DNA from: CAWANP01 sp963783445
GTDB lineage: Bacteria > Chloroflexota > Anaerolineae > JAAYZQ01
NCBI GenBank assembly: GCA_963783445.1
Contig: CAWANP010000002.1
Coordinates: 496,001 to 560,000 of the forward strand
Direction: 5' to 3'
DNA length: 64,000 bases
Part shown: positions 32,930 to 42,475 of the stretch, piece by piece
Layout of the letters: each line of letters opens with the position of its first letter
Position numbering within the stretch: the first letter of the stretch is position 1
Translations under genes and position numbers: made by a program
Notes under the pieces: model-generated
Database searches by the model: none
What the model was told of the DNA's origin: nothing
Seen by the model: only the letters and a program-made list of their open reading frames with translations

Positions 32930-34828
32930 CTATATGGCAGGAGGCATCTTCGGATGGCTCTTTTTTTGGTTTTTTGGGGATGAACGCCTCATACTGAGCT
33001 ATGTCGAGTGATTCGAGCTTTTCCCGGGTTGGTATGCCATTAGCATCCCAGCCCCGTTCCACATAATAGTCGTCCAGTAGGCGATCCAGCTCAAAAACCT
33101 CCCCCTGGATGGGGCCGGCGGGCATGGGCTCGGCCATCCGTGGAGCCAGGGTATCATCGGCGCGGGAGAAGCCAGCCTTGGTCAGGAAGAGTCGTTCCAG
33201 GGTATAGACCCGGTCGGCCGCCTCCAGCAGGCTCTCCGGTGAATAGCCAGCACCAGTAGCCTGGTTGACCATCTCGGTCAGGCGAGTAGGTATGTACTCA
33301 TTGGCCGTGTCCAGCGTGTAGCGGATGGCGACAAAGACACACAGCCCCGCGCATCGATGATGGTAAAGAGATCCTGGAAGTACTTGACCAGTGCCGCCTT
33401 GCCCTCGTAGGCCAGGCCGTCGATCTTTTTCTCCGACGCCAAAGAGCTCCATGTAGGCAGTATCCCGGCCATGTGTGAAGCGCCGATGTTGGATGTGGCG
33501 TACAGAAGCCCCATACCTTTGAGCCCGCGGGCGTCGTAGCTGGGGAACTCGAGCTTTTTGGCTGTGATTGACATCTCTGGGTGGCCATATTTCTGCGCCA
33601 GACGCCAACTGCCTTCAGCGATCTCGCTGCCAAATCCTTCCCTCGTGGCCGTGCGGCGGATCATGTCGAGCAACCCTTCGGCGTCGCCAAAGGGCAGGGG
33701 GCGTCCAATCTGCTCCTCCACCAGGATGTCCTTGCTGTACATCTCCATGGCACAGGCGATGGTCAGTCCAGTGGATATGGTGTCCAAGCCCAGCTCATTG
33801 CAGAGGTAGTTGGCCTTGGTGATGGCGGCCATATTGTCGATGCCACACGCGCTGCCCAGAGAGCCGATGCTCTCGTATTCAGGCCCCTCCCCTTGTCCGG
33901 CAAACTGCTCGCCCCATTCTTCGGCTTTGACCTCCGTCAGACGGGCGCAGGCCAGGGGACAGGCGTAGCAACCCCTATGCCGGATCAAAAAGTTCTCCTT
34001 GAGGAATGGGCCATTGATCCTGGGCGTGCCCTCAAACTGGCCAAACTGGAAGTTACAGGTGGGGAAAACGCCCGCCTCGTGGGTCACGTCGGGTACGTAG
34101 GATGTGCCATAGATGCGCATCGTCGCACCCTTTTTGATGTCGGCTGCCAGCTGCTGGTTGGATTCTCGAACCACGGAGCGCAGGGCCTTGGCGTCATACA
34201 GCTTGGGCTTCAGGCCGCCCCGTACAGCCACGGCTTTGAGGTTCTTGGCGCCCATCACGGCCCCTACGCCGGAACGAGCAGCTGCCCGGTGTTTGTCGTT
34301 GATGATTGCGGCAATCAGCGCCAGGTTTTCGCCCGCAGGACCGATGCAGGCCACGCTGATGTCGTCACTGGTCTCGGTTCGAACGGCCTCGTCGGTCTGG
34401 TGGGTGTCCAGACCCCACAAGTGGGCCGCATCGCGCAGCTCTGCCCGCCGTTCGTCGACGTAGAGATAGACTGGCTTATCAGCCTTCCCCTCAAAGACAA
34501 AGAGGTCGTAGCCCGAGCGCTTCATCATCGTAGGAAAGGTGCCGCCCGAGTTCGAGTTGGACAGTGCGCCGGTGAGCGGCGACTTGGTGACCACCATGTA
34601 GCGGTTACCGGTCGGCGCCGGGGTGGAGGTCAGCGGACCGGTGGCCATGATGAACAAGTTCGCGGGTGACAGGGGATCGGCCTGGGGGTCCATACCCTCA
34701 AGCAGGTACTTGATTGCCAGACCGCGCCCACCGATATACTTTTGGGCTTCAACCTCAGGAATTTCTTCCTCGCGGATCGTACCATCGGAGAGGTTGACGC
34801 GCAACAGTCTTCCGTGCCAGCCGTACAT
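32930..34828 (-). CDS. Aldehyde:ferredoxin oxidoreductase (tungstopterin), frameshifted
   Basis: About 630 residues from ATG 34828, chosen for AGGAGG eight bases upstream and because MYGWHGRLLRVNLSDGTI is the family's usual start. It oxidises aldehydes to acids with ferredoxin. The pterin-binding N-terminal domain contains YIGGRGLAIKYL and ATGPLTSTPAPTGNRY. The [4Fe-4S] cysteines are in GCYACPLACAR, with the fourth expected in RGLCVFV. Exactly there, near 33340, the frame shifts by one base. Downstream the frame continues (RYTLDTANEYIPTRLTEMV) to GWDANGIPTREKLESL. A second shift in the A runs near 32960 probably hides the stop; with one base removed a TAG falls at 32932-32930. The MoaD-like gene is just upstream. 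Confidence 0.85.
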
Positions 34829-34862
34829 GAGTATCGCCTCCTCTTGATCATTCGTCATTTTC

Positions 34863-35105
34863 CTACCCTCCACCCACAGCGGGAAAGACGGCCAGAATGT
34901 CGCCCTCGTTCAGAATCTGATCCCGCTGTGCGTGACTGCCATTTAGTAGGAAGGTGTAAGCGTCATCCACCGGGATCGGCAGCTCGGCCAAGATGTCGCC
35001 TACCTTGGAACTGGGCGGGACTTGGTAGCTATAACCAGCCTGAAGGTCGTGGTTCTGAGGCAGATAGCGGCGATAGCCAGCCAACAAGCGGACAGTAAGC
35101 TGCAT
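34863..35105 (-). CDS. MoaD/ThiS-family sulfur carrier
   Basis: 80-residue beta-grasp protein ending in the diglycine tail (FPAVGGG) needed for adenylation and thiocarboxylation. The core strands VRLLAGYRRYL and DILAVFPAVGGG match MoaD. It is 34 bases upstream of the tungstopterin oxidoreductase on the same strand. A role in supplying sulfur for that enzyme's molybdopterin is likely by context. No MoaE is adjacent. Confidence 0.85.
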   Translation of the reverse strand: MQLTVRLLAGYRRYLPQNHDLQAGYSYQVPPSSKVGDILAELPIPVDDAYTFLLNGSHAQRDQILNEGDILAVFPAVGGG

Positions 35106-35112
35106 CAGGTTC

Positions 35113-35886
35113 TCAAAACTGCAACTGCTGGTAGTCGCTTTCAGCCAGCGGTTCGATGCACCGGGGGTCGTCGTTGCCGGGGCGATTGACGAGACGGCTC
35201 ACGGGGAAAGCCTCCATCTCCTCAGGTGGATAGGCGCGCAGGAGAGACTGGAGCCGCACTGTGTCCTGGACCCTGGGATCGAGCCAAAGATCGTAGTCTC
35301 GGGGATGCAAGATCACGGGCATGCGGTTGTGCAAGGGACGGAGCAGGTCGTTGGGCTCGGTAGTCAGTAGGGTACAGGATTCGATGATCGCGCCCTTTCT
35401 GGATGGATCCGAAGGGTTGTTAGGTTCCTTCCAGTACTCCCAGAGCCCGGCAAAGGCAAAGGGCCGCCCGTCGCGGAGACGGATGTAGAAGGGCTGCTTG
35501 CCTTGCTCGACCTTCTGCCACTCGTAGAATCCGTCTGCCGCGATAAGACAGCGACGTCGACGGAATGCGGCCCGAAATGCCGGTTTTTCCGCTGCGGTCT
35601 CGGAGCGGGCATTGATCATGCGCGCTCCGATCTTGGGATCCTTGGCCCAGAAGGGGATCAAGCCCCAGTGTAGCAGGGCCAACTCGAGACCCGTATAGGC
35701 AGTTTCTGAAGACGCGTCATCTCTAGATGGCCTGGGGGCTGCCACCGCAGGCGGTGCTATGCGTATCGCCGCTACGGCTTGGGTTGGGGCAATGTTGTAC
35801 CGTGGCTTCATGTCTGGGATCTCGGGCAGGTTGAACTGAACGGCTAGATCTTGATCTGGATCGGTTAGGGTGAATCGCCCACACAT
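35113..35886 (-). CDS. SRAP domain protein (HMCES/YedK), abasic-site DNA crosslinker
   Basis: 257 residues from ATG 35886, so that Cys2 is the first residue after Met (MCGRFTL), as required for the thiazolidine link to abasic sites in single-stranded DNA. Other conserved pieces are KPRYNIAPTQ (Asn), LLHWGLIPFWAKD, INARSETAAEKPAFR and RCLIAADGFYEW (catalytic Glu), plus HNRMPVIL with the His. An insertion of about 20 residues (VAAPRPSRDDASSETAYTG) lies between IAP and LLHWGL. It is followed seven bases later by the MoaD-like gene. Confidence 0.95.
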   Translation of the reverse strand: MCGRFTLTDPDQDLAVQFNLPEIPDMKPRYNIAPTQAVAAIRIAPPAVAAPRPSRDDASSETAYTGLELALLHWGLIPFWAKDPKIGARMINARSETAAEKPAFRAAFRRRRCLIAADGFYEWQKVEQGKQPFYIRLRDGRPFAFAGLWEYWKEPNNPSDPSRKGAIIESCTLLTTEPNDLLRPLHNRMPVILHPRDYDLWLDPRVQDTVRLQSLLRAYPPEEMEAFPVSRLVNRPGNDDPRCIEPLAESDYQQLQF

Positions 35887-36225
35887 GCTTCTCTCACTTT
35901 CTTCCGAAGGACCCACCATGGGGTGGCACACATCACAGTCCTGCCAGACTGGGTATCACGGCGAACCTGCCCGCCGCCCAAGGTTACAGAGCATAGTATG
36001 GCACAACCTGGTTTCAAAGTCAAGGCCCATTCTTGGGGGCAAGGCACGAGCTGCTTTGGAGGAATGCCCTTGTCTCCACGGGATCAGTGCTTTGCTAGTA
36101 CGGGAGCCCATCTGGATCGTGTTGATGGCGTTCTGATGAACGATTTAGGCGCGGCGGTTCCGCTCAACGACGTGACCATGGTGGGGTACAAGATGGGGCA
36201 ATCTCTCGAAGGGTATGGTGGCCAC
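35887..36225. other. Intergenic stretch without a recognised gene
   Basis: About 340 bases between SRAP and the end of the NAD salvage operon. A short plus-strand open frame exists but has no ribosome site, no family resemblance and an uneven composition. No terminator or repeat stood out. Confidence 0.5.
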
Positions 36226-37789
36226 TCAGTGGCTCTTGGCCATCGCTGACCGGATCAGTTCCTGCTTGAGATCCCACAGACTTTTGGTCAGTGAGACGTG
36301 GTAGACGTGGGGATTCATGAGGCGCCGGACGCCAGGGTCGAGACGACGTCACGTCCGCCTGGCGCCGCTGGCGCATCTCCTCGATGGTGGGCAGATCGTA
36401 GACCAGCTTTCCCTCCCGCAGGATATCCACCAGGAGCGGCTCGATCTCTGCGACCTCCTCCTGGGTTAGGCAGCGGTATTTGGTATGGTTCGAAGGGTGG
36501 TGCAGGGTGATCTGTTCCATCCTTCGGGGGTCCTCGTCATCGAGGCTCAACAGGTCAGCCGTAGCCTTGTCCGCGCCGGTCGTACACGCGCCAGACCTGC
36601 TTGTGGCCCGGGATTGGGCGTCTTGGCCGACGACTCGGAGACCTTGATCGCCGGCTAACCATGTGCCCTTGCATCGCGTACGGCCACCAGCTTGTAGACG
36701 CCGCCCAGCGCCGGCTCTCCCCACGAGGTGATCAGCCGCGTGCCCACGCCATACACCAGCCGTCCGATCAGATGGTCGGGATCCACGCCGTAGCGGGGCG
36801 CCTCGTGGCTGATCTGGGTGATGATCTGCAGGATGACCAGCTCGTCCAGGTTGTTGGAAAGGACGATCGCAGGTCTCCGGGAAGCCGGCGCTCATCCAGC
36901 ATCTTGGCCGTCTGGATGCTGAGGTAGGCCAGGTCGCCCGAGTCCAGGCGAATGCCCACCGGCTCGTGGCCCTTGCGCCGCAGCTCCTCAAAGACCCGGA
37001 TGGCATTGGGCACGCCGCTCTCCAGCGTGTCGATGGTGTCCACCAGCAGCAGGCAGTCGTCGGGATACACGTCGGCATAGGCACGAAAGGCATCCAGCTC
37101 GCTCATGCCCAGGCTCATGAACACCTGGACCATGCTGTGGGCGTGGGTGCCCTTGGGCGGATATCCCAGCACGTGGGAGAGGCCGACGTTGGAGCTAAAG
37201 TCGGCCCCACCGATGAGGGCCGCCCGCGCCCCGGCATTGGCCCCTTTCGCTGCCCCCGGCGCAACCCGAACTCCAGCATCAGCCGCCGCCGGCCGCTTTC
37301 GTGGATGCGCGCCGCCTTGGTGGCGATGAGGGTCTGGTAGTTGAGGTGGTTCAGCAGCGAGGTTTCCAGGATCTGGGCCATGGCCAGCGGTCCCTGCACC
37401 ACGGTCAGCGGCACATTGGGATGGACCACCCGGCCTTCGGGGATGGCGCGCATGGTGACAGACCTCAAAGGTGCCGTTCTTGCCGCAGCCAGGCCAGAAA
37501 ATCGCTCGCCAAAGACCGGCTTGCCGCTCCGACCTGTCTGCCCGCGCAGGTAGTCGATGTCCTCGTCGCGAAAGTGAGCCCCCTGCATCCAGTCCAGCAG
37601 CCACTCCAGCCCGGCGTTGATGCAGTAGCCCGCCTCGTGTGCGCCATAGTCGGGATAGCGCCGGAAAAAGTGGTCAAACTGCACCTGCTTCTCGTGCAGG
37701 CCCGTCCGGTAGTAGAGCTGGGCCATGGTGAGTTGGTACTGGTCGGTGAACAGGATGCCTTCGGCTGTCCTGCGGTCCGATTCTCTCAT
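36226..37789 (-). CDS. pncB: Nicotinate phosphoribosyltransferase, at least six frameshifts
   Basis: Converts nicotinate, PRPP and ATP to nicotinate mononucleotide. Fragments in three frames line up in order: LFTDQYQLTMAQLYYRTGLHE, FDHFFRRYPDYG, RAIPEGRVVHPNVPLTVVQG, ETSLLNHLNYQTLIATKAARI, GGADFSSNVGLSHVLGYPPKG, GIRLDSGDLAYLSIQ, AIVLSNNLDELVI and LIGRLVYGVGTRLITS. They end in TLHHPSNHTKYRCLTQEEVA and NPHVYHVSLTKSLWDLKQELI. The shifts lie near 37510, 37455, 37265, 36870, 36660 and 36345. The start ATG 37789 has GGAGGAG nine bases upstream. All catalytic blocks survive, so errors in the consensus are the simplest explanation. Last gene of the NAD salvage operon. Confidence 0.88.
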
Positions 37790-37860
37790 GACCTGGCTCT
37801 CCTCCGGCATGACGGCCGCGCCACCACAAACAGGGCGCGAATCTGGGTCCCTGCTACCTG

Positions 37861-38216
37861 CTACTCGCTGTCTGCTCTGGCACGCAAAAGGTCGATGGTC
37901 TCAAAGGCGTGGCGCAGATGGGGAATGACGATGCTGCCGCCCACCACCAGGGCCACGTTGAGGGCTTCGTACAGCTCTTCGTCAGAAAAGCCAGCTCAAC
38001 GCACTGGATGAGGTGATAGTCGATGCAGTCGTTGCAGCGCAGCACGGCCGAGGCCACCAGGCCCAACAGCTCCTTGGTCTTGCCGGTCAGTGCGCCATCC
38101 TTGTAGGCATTGGTGTCCAGGTTGAAGAAGCGCTTGATGCCCAGGTGGTCGGCCTCCAGGATGCGCTCGTTCATCCGCTGGCGATAGGCTTGGAATTCGT
38201 CAATGCGTGTGGTCAT
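37861..38216 (-). CDS. Carboxymuconolactone-decarboxylase/AhpD-like protein, one frameshift
   Basis: About 118 residues after correcting one shift near 37995 (CVEL, then EELYEALNVALVVGGSIVIP). The AhpD-like motif is RCNDCIDYHL, with the redox CxxC and downstream His. Such proteins act as alkylhydroperoxidase-like disulfide reductases or decarboxylases. It sits between nadE and pncB in the NAD salvage operon, which is unusual and suggests a redox partner or protector, though this is inference. Confidence 0.8.
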
Positions 38217-38317
38217 GGCTAGCTCCCTCCCTGAATATTCCGATATTCCTCGTTGACGGGCGTCGAACTCGACACATGTGGTGCGAACGCGTACCCGCGT
38301 ATTGCACGCTTGAGGTA

Positions 38318-39085
38318 CTATGAGTCACGAATCAAGCTTTGGTCTCTGTCCAGCGGGCAAGTTGGCGGCATAGCGCGCTTGTGGGCTGAGGTGGTGATCA
38401 TGTGCTGGACCTTGTTAAAAAGCGTGGGGTCCAGGTTGCTGGTTTCTCGCGCCTCGATGGCGGCCAAGCGTTGGTCCAGGTCGTCGTAGGTGATGCCCAT
38501 TTCAGCCTCATCGGTCTGACCCGCCCACAGCCCGGCGTGGGCGGTCGCTCGATGACTGGGCTGGGGGATACCCAAGATCGTGGGCCAACAGGCGCACCTG
38601 CCACTTGTACAGCTCGCCCAGGGGCTCCAGGTCGACGCCGCCGTCGCCGTACTTTGTAAAGTAGCCGATCTCGAGTTCGCTCTTGTTGCCTGTACCGGCC
38701 ACCAGGTAGCCGCGCGTCTGGCCCAGGGCATACAGCGTCGTCATTCGCAGCCGGGGCTTGATGTTGGCCCGGGCCATGTCCGATGTCCCGGCGGGCAGCG
38801 CGGCCAGCAGAGTATCATAGGGTGCGGTCCAGGTCCACTGTGACTGTCTGCAGGGGAAGACATTGGCCACCAGGTGCGCCATCTCGCTGTCCTCTGGCGC
38901 GCTGTGACAGGGCATCAGTACGCCCAGCACCTCGTCGCCCATGGCCTTTTGGCACAGGGCTGCCGTAGCGGCGGAATCGATCCCGCCGCTCAGCCCGACG
39001 ACATAGCCCCCTGCGCCCCTGCCTGAGCGCATAGTCTCCGCAACCATGCTGTGATCCTGTCAGCTACTCCGTTCATGTCGTTCAT
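38318..39085 (-). CDS. nadE: NAD synthetase (ammonia-dependent type), frameshifted
   Basis: Amidates nicotinate adenine dinucleotide to NAD. The N-type ATP pyrophosphatase loop is VGLSGGIDSAATAALC. Then come LGVLMPCHSAPED, ANIKPRLRMTTLYALG, VAGTGNKSELEIGYFTKYGDGG and DLEPLGELYKWQVRLLA. The C-terminus GQTDEAEMGITYDDLDQRL is in another frame. Shifts lie near 39045 (between RITAWLR and ETMRS) and twice between 38500 and 38590. No glutaminase domain is fused. The start at 39085 is one base after the stop of the nicotinamidase-like gene. Confidence 0.9.
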
Positions 39086-39086
39086 C

Positions 39087-39810
39087 TCACTCCACCTTGG
39101 CTACGACTTCGACACCGTTCTGGGCCATGTTGAAGAGAAAGATGAGGTGCAACAGATCGCCGTCATGGGGCATGATATCCAGTTCCTGGCCACATCCACC
39201 GGGATATGAAACGTATCCACGCCATCCACGGGTAAGATCACGCGCACCTCGGGCTGGTGCAGGACATTGGCTCGAAGGCGTAGGTGCATGGCCAACCGGT
39301 GTGTGCAAAAGTCGGTGCAGTCGCCCACCGTCAGAAAGGTCGTCACCTCAGGATGGGCTTCCAGCCAGGCGTCCAGTTCCGTTCCAAGGGCCACGCAGAC
39401 CGAGTCCTTTTCGATGACGGTGAAAAGGTCGGAAAACGGCAGCGCTAGCAATTCAGGCATCGTCGCGGATTCGTCGCGTGCCGGCCACACAGTGGGGCGG
39501 GAACGCGGAGAACTCGACGGCATCTTCCACGTGGGTATCCTGGGGCAGGACAAAGTGGCGTATGCCCAGTTCGTGGGCCCGCCTGAAAAGCTGGGACGAT
39601 CGGCTCTACGATGCTGGCCACACGCTCGCTGGAAAGGGAGCCTTCCGAACAGAAGCCGACGGTGACGTCCACAGCCATGATGGCAATCCTGTCGGGGCCG
39701 CCAGCCCTCTCGATAATGGTGGCAAGATCCAGTGATGGGCGGTTATTGTACCAATCAACAGCCCAGCCCAAGAACGGCCGGCTGCTTCTAACCAAATGCT
39801 CGAGGTCCAC
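39087..39810 (-). CDS. Isochorismatase-fold hydrolase, probable nicotinamidase; frameshifted
   Basis: About 240 residues assembled from fragments: GTG 39810 start, DRIAIMAVDVTVGFCSEGSL with the catalytic Asp in AVDVT, then HFVLPQDTHVEDAVEFSAFP in a second frame. Next is VGDCTDFCTHRLAMHLRL with the nucleophilic Cys in VGDCTDFC, and the end NMAQNGVEVVAKVE in a third. Shifts lie near 39575, 39470 and 39200. Nicotinamidase converts nicotinamide to nicotinate. The operon with nadE and pncB supports this over other isochorismatase-fold activities. The promoter is at 39893-39920. Confidence 0.8.
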
Positions 39811-39892
39811 GTCACCACCTCTGCCGCTCGTGTACTTGATACGCTAACCGGCTAGAACAAGAAAACGCTCTCCAGGTTCTTCAAACACGCAG

Positions 39893-39920
39893 ATTATACC
39901 TGGCGCTGTCAGGTTGTCAA
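39893..39920 (-). promoter_or_regulatory. Promoter for the NAD salvage operon
   Basis: TTGACA (39920-39915), 16 bases, TATAAT (39898-39893). The leader to GTG 39810 is about 75 bases. Confidence 0.7.
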
Positions 39921-39995
39921 GGCGCTACGAACTTCTATCCGTTCGTGGACCCTGCCTGCAGGCGACTACTGTCAAGAGGGTCGATAGCATCTGCG

Positions 39996-41429
39996 CTACG
40001 CGGTTCTGATGAAGGCATCCCCGCGAGCCATCAAAGCCTCATGGTCCTCAGGAGGAGCAAGGTTGGTCAGCAATTGGGCAGTGTGGCGACCCAGAACCTC
40101 GCCCGCTAGCGGAGAACCCTGGCTCTGCCATTCTTCCAGGACCATGTGGGGCAAGATGTCGCTGCGAAAGTGAGCCGTCCGAAAGAGCTTGAGCGTTTGT
40201 TGTGAGGTCAGAAAATCCCCACCCGGTCCTGCCTGGGCGATCTCGTCCAGTTGTACCGAGCTGTCGTCCAGGGCGAAGCCCTGAGCAAAGAGGCGGGCCT
40301 GCTGGATGACGTCATTGGCATAGATGGCAATGGCAGGTGAAAAGGCCAGGGATCCCAGGTTGTCGCCGACAAAGGGGGCCAGTCCGACTTTACTCATGCA
40401 GCTCAGCAGGTGGTTCATCCATTGGTGCCCGGCGGCGATGATGTCGGCTCCCCAGCCCAGACCGCTCCCTGAGGTGCCGCAATGGGGAAGGCCATAGTAG
40501 GACATCATCTCCGCGCAGGCCAGGCCAACCAGGTAGCTCTTTGGAGCATAAAAGCTGCCGATACCCTTCATATCAAAGAAGGCCGGAAGGCTGCCCAGGA
40601 TGATGGGCGTACCCTTTTGCATTAGTTGGCTGAGGGTCAATCCTGCCAGTAGCTCGGCGTTCAGGAGGGCGAGCGCGCCTCCGGGCGTGATCGGCGTCGT
40701 CGCGCCGGCCATCCCATAGTTGGAATAGATAAAGGGCAGGCCCCGCTCTGCGGCCAGCCACATCTTGTCGACAGTGCCCTCGTTGATCACCAAAGGGCTG
40801 ATGGGGTTGAAATAGGGGATGATAAACGGGCTCGAGGCCAGATCTCCGTGCAGGTGCTCCAAGAGATCCAGCACCGTTGCGAAAGCATTCTCATCTGAGA
40901 CCAAGATCACCAGTGGTTTCGTGGTGTTGGCTGTCATCTCCAAGGCGGCATACAGATCTGACTGGTCCGGCGGGACGTCCTGGATGATGCCCACGGTGGA
41001 GACGACGTCAAAGCTTGGCAAAATGCCTCCAAGCCGAACCGTAGCCTCCATGTGCTGCCTGGTGAAGGGCGTAACTGCCTCGGTTTCCGGGTCCTGATAG
41101 TAGAGCGCGGTCACGCCGATGCCAAAACGAGCTTCCCCTGGCAGGCGAAAGGCCGGGTTTCCCCGCCGATCATAGATGTCGACGGCGGCAGGTGCCCTTT
41201 CTAGTGCCCACTCTACCAGTTCACAGGGGATACGGACTTGTTCACCTGCGACGGCTGCGCTGCCAGCAGCCTGGCCAAAGAGCTGCCGGGCTCGTTCAGA
41301 GTCGACGCGGACTCCTATGGAGGAAAGGATCTGCAGCGAATAGTCGTGGACCTGTCGTATCTGATCTTTGTCCAAGATGGTGAGGCTAGGCTGGACCAGC
41401 AGGGGGCTGCTGGTACTAGGTTCTTTCAT
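39996..41429 (-). CDS. MttB-family methyltransferase, non-pyrrolysine type
   Basis: 477 residues from ATG 41429 (GGAGG about 12 bases upstream; the frame is open further upstream). A TIM-barrel corrinoid-protein methyltransferase resembling the trimethylamine methyltransferase MttB: VHDYSLQILSSIGVRV, then DIYDRRGNPAF, then TANTTKPLVIL, then GGDFLTSQQTLKLFR near the end. The frame is uninterrupted through the central region where pyrrolysine-containing members have an amber codon. It therefore belongs with non-Pyl homologues such as the glycine betaine methyltransferase MtgB. No corrinoid protein or MtbA-like partner is adjacent, so the substrate is open. Confidence 0.85.
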   Translation of the reverse strand: MKEPSTSSPLLVQPSLTILDKDQIRQVHDYSLQILSSIGVRVDSERARQLFGQAAGSAAVAGEQVRIPCELVEWALERAPAAVDIYDRRGNPAFRLPGEARFGIGVTALYYQDPETEAVTPFTRQHMEATVRLGGILPSFDVVSTVGIIQDVPPDQSDLYAALEMTANTTKPLVILVSDENAFATVLDLLEHLHGDLASSPFIIPYFNPISPLVINEGTVDKMWLAAERGLPFIYSNYGMAGATTPITPGGALALLNAELLAGLTLSQLMQKGTPIILGSLPAFFDMKGIGSFYAPKSYLVGLACAEMMSYYGLPHCGTSGSGLGWGADIIAAGHQWMNHLLSCMSKVGLAPFVGDNLGSLAFSPAIAIYANDVIQQARLFAQGFALDDSSVQLDEIAQAGPGGDFLTSQQTLKLFRTAHFRSDILPHMVLEEWQSQGSPLAGEVLGRHTAQLLTNLAPPEDHEALMARGDAFIRTA

Positions 41430-41458
41430 GGGTGAAAAGGTTCCTCCATAAGGTTCTT

Positions 41459-41953
41459 CTAAATGCCTGCGACCTTGCTGCGGCGTTCCATCAGGATGAC
41501 ATCGCGCCAAATGCCATGCATTTGGCCAATTCGTTGTCGACGACCCACGATTCGAAATCCACAGTTCTTGTGCAGGGCAATGCTCAGCTCATTTTCGGGA
41601 AAGATCCCGGCCTGGAGCGTCCAAATGCCCTCGCCTTCTGAAGCCTGGACCAGGTTCTGTAGCAATCGTGTACCCAAGCCCTGGTATCTTGCCACCTCAG
41701 CCACATAGACGCTGACTTCGGCAACACCGCCATATACGCATCTAGTGGAGACGCCGCTCAATGCTGCCCAGCCGGCTACCTCCCCTCCAGCCCTGGCCAC
41801 CAGCCTGCAGGCTCGCAGGTGATTGCTGTCCCACTTTTCCCATTGAGGTACGGTAGTTTCAAAAGTGGCATGGCCTGTGGCGATGCCCTCCACGTAGATG
41901 GCCTTGACCGCGTACCAATCCTCAATCCTCATCTCTGAAATTGTGACGTCCAT
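41459..41953 (-). CDS. GNAT acetyltransferase, phosphinothricin-acetyltransferase-like
   Basis: 164 residues. The N-terminus MRIEDWYAVKAIYVEGIATGHATFET is the signature of the PAT/Bar and ArsN group, which acetylate amino-group-bearing toxic analogues or methionine derivatives. The acetyl-CoA loop is RYQGLGTRLLQNLV and the C-terminal block is ELSIALHKNCGFRIVGRRQRIGQ. It is 29 bases ahead of the MttB-like gene and 44 behind the phosphatase-like gene. The actual substrate is unknown. Confidence 0.87.
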   Translation of the reverse strand: MDVTISEMRIEDWYAVKAIYVEGIATGHATFETTVPQWEKWDSNHLRACRLVARAGGEVAGWAALSGVSTRCVYGGVAEVSVYVAEVARYQGLGTRLLQNLVQASEGEGIWTLQAGIFPENELSIALHKNCGFRIVGRRQRIGQMHGIWRDVILMERRSKVAGI

Positions 41954-41997
41954 GGCCCTCCCCGTTTGTTCTCCCGGCCGTCCGTTCGGGCGAGCGG

Positions 41998-42465
41998 TCA
42001 GGCCCGAATGCCATACTCGGCCAGCGAATCATCCAGGAATCGCTGCCATACCACGTTTGGATTCCAGATCCGGAACAGGTGCTCTTCGGCAGTCTCCTGG
42101 GACACTCCGAGCCAGATGACGCGGTAAAGGTAGACAAAAACCGAGACCCGCATATTCATCACACAATGGACAAATACTCGTTTGCCACGGCACCTGGCCA
42201 TCACGTCGAAGAACTGCTCAAGGTTCTGCGCCGTGGGGCGCTCCCATAGGACAGGGATGTGGACGTAGAGCATTCCTTGCCTGGCAACAAGCTGCTGCTC
42301 GTTGGGCAAAGCGTTGGAGGAATCGGGCATAGCCAGGTTCACGACGATATCATAGCCCGTCGCTCTAATGTCAGCAAACTGGGAAGGAGTGGGCTGTCCC
42401 GCCGTGCCGATCGTGTCCGAAATGACGAGATAGTTGAGCACGTCCTCTAGGCTTGGTGATGGCAT
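41998..42465 (-). CDS. Tyrosine-phosphatase-like protein (BLH/DUF442 type)
   Basis: 155 residues from ATG 42465, AGGAGG six bases upstream. Cysteine-phosphatase signature HCVMNMRVS (HCx5R) near residue 104, preceded by YVHIPVLW and IVVNLAMPDSS, where the general-acid Asp would be. DUF442 proteins (TIGR01244-like) include sulfur-metabolism and dual-specificity phosphatase relatives. It ends the helicase series: eleven bases downstream of the Helicase_C_3 gene. Confidence 0.78.
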   Translation of the reverse strand: MPSPSLEDVLNYLVISDTIGTAGQPTPSQFADIRATGYDIVVNLAMPDSSNALPNEQQLVARQGMLYVHIPVLWERPTAQNLEQFFDVMARCRGKRVFVHCVMNMRVSVFVYLYRVIWLGVSQETAEEHLFRIWNPNVVWQRFLDDSLAEYGIRA

Positions 42466-42475
42466 CGTCTGCCTC

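Noticed and set aside
31401..33608. A 735-codon minus-strand open frame across the fabF-like gene
   Set aside because: Its right part is the true C-terminus of the oxidoreductase; the rest is antisense of fabF with no family motifs, open only because of GC-rich codon bias.
35923..36249. Short plus-strand open frame in the gap before the NAD operon
   Set aside because: No ribosome site, no resemblance to any family, and it overlaps the SRAP and pncB ends.
39996..41429. Pyrrolysine-containing MttB
   Set aside because: No in-frame amber codon inside the gene and no pylTSBCD genes in the window.
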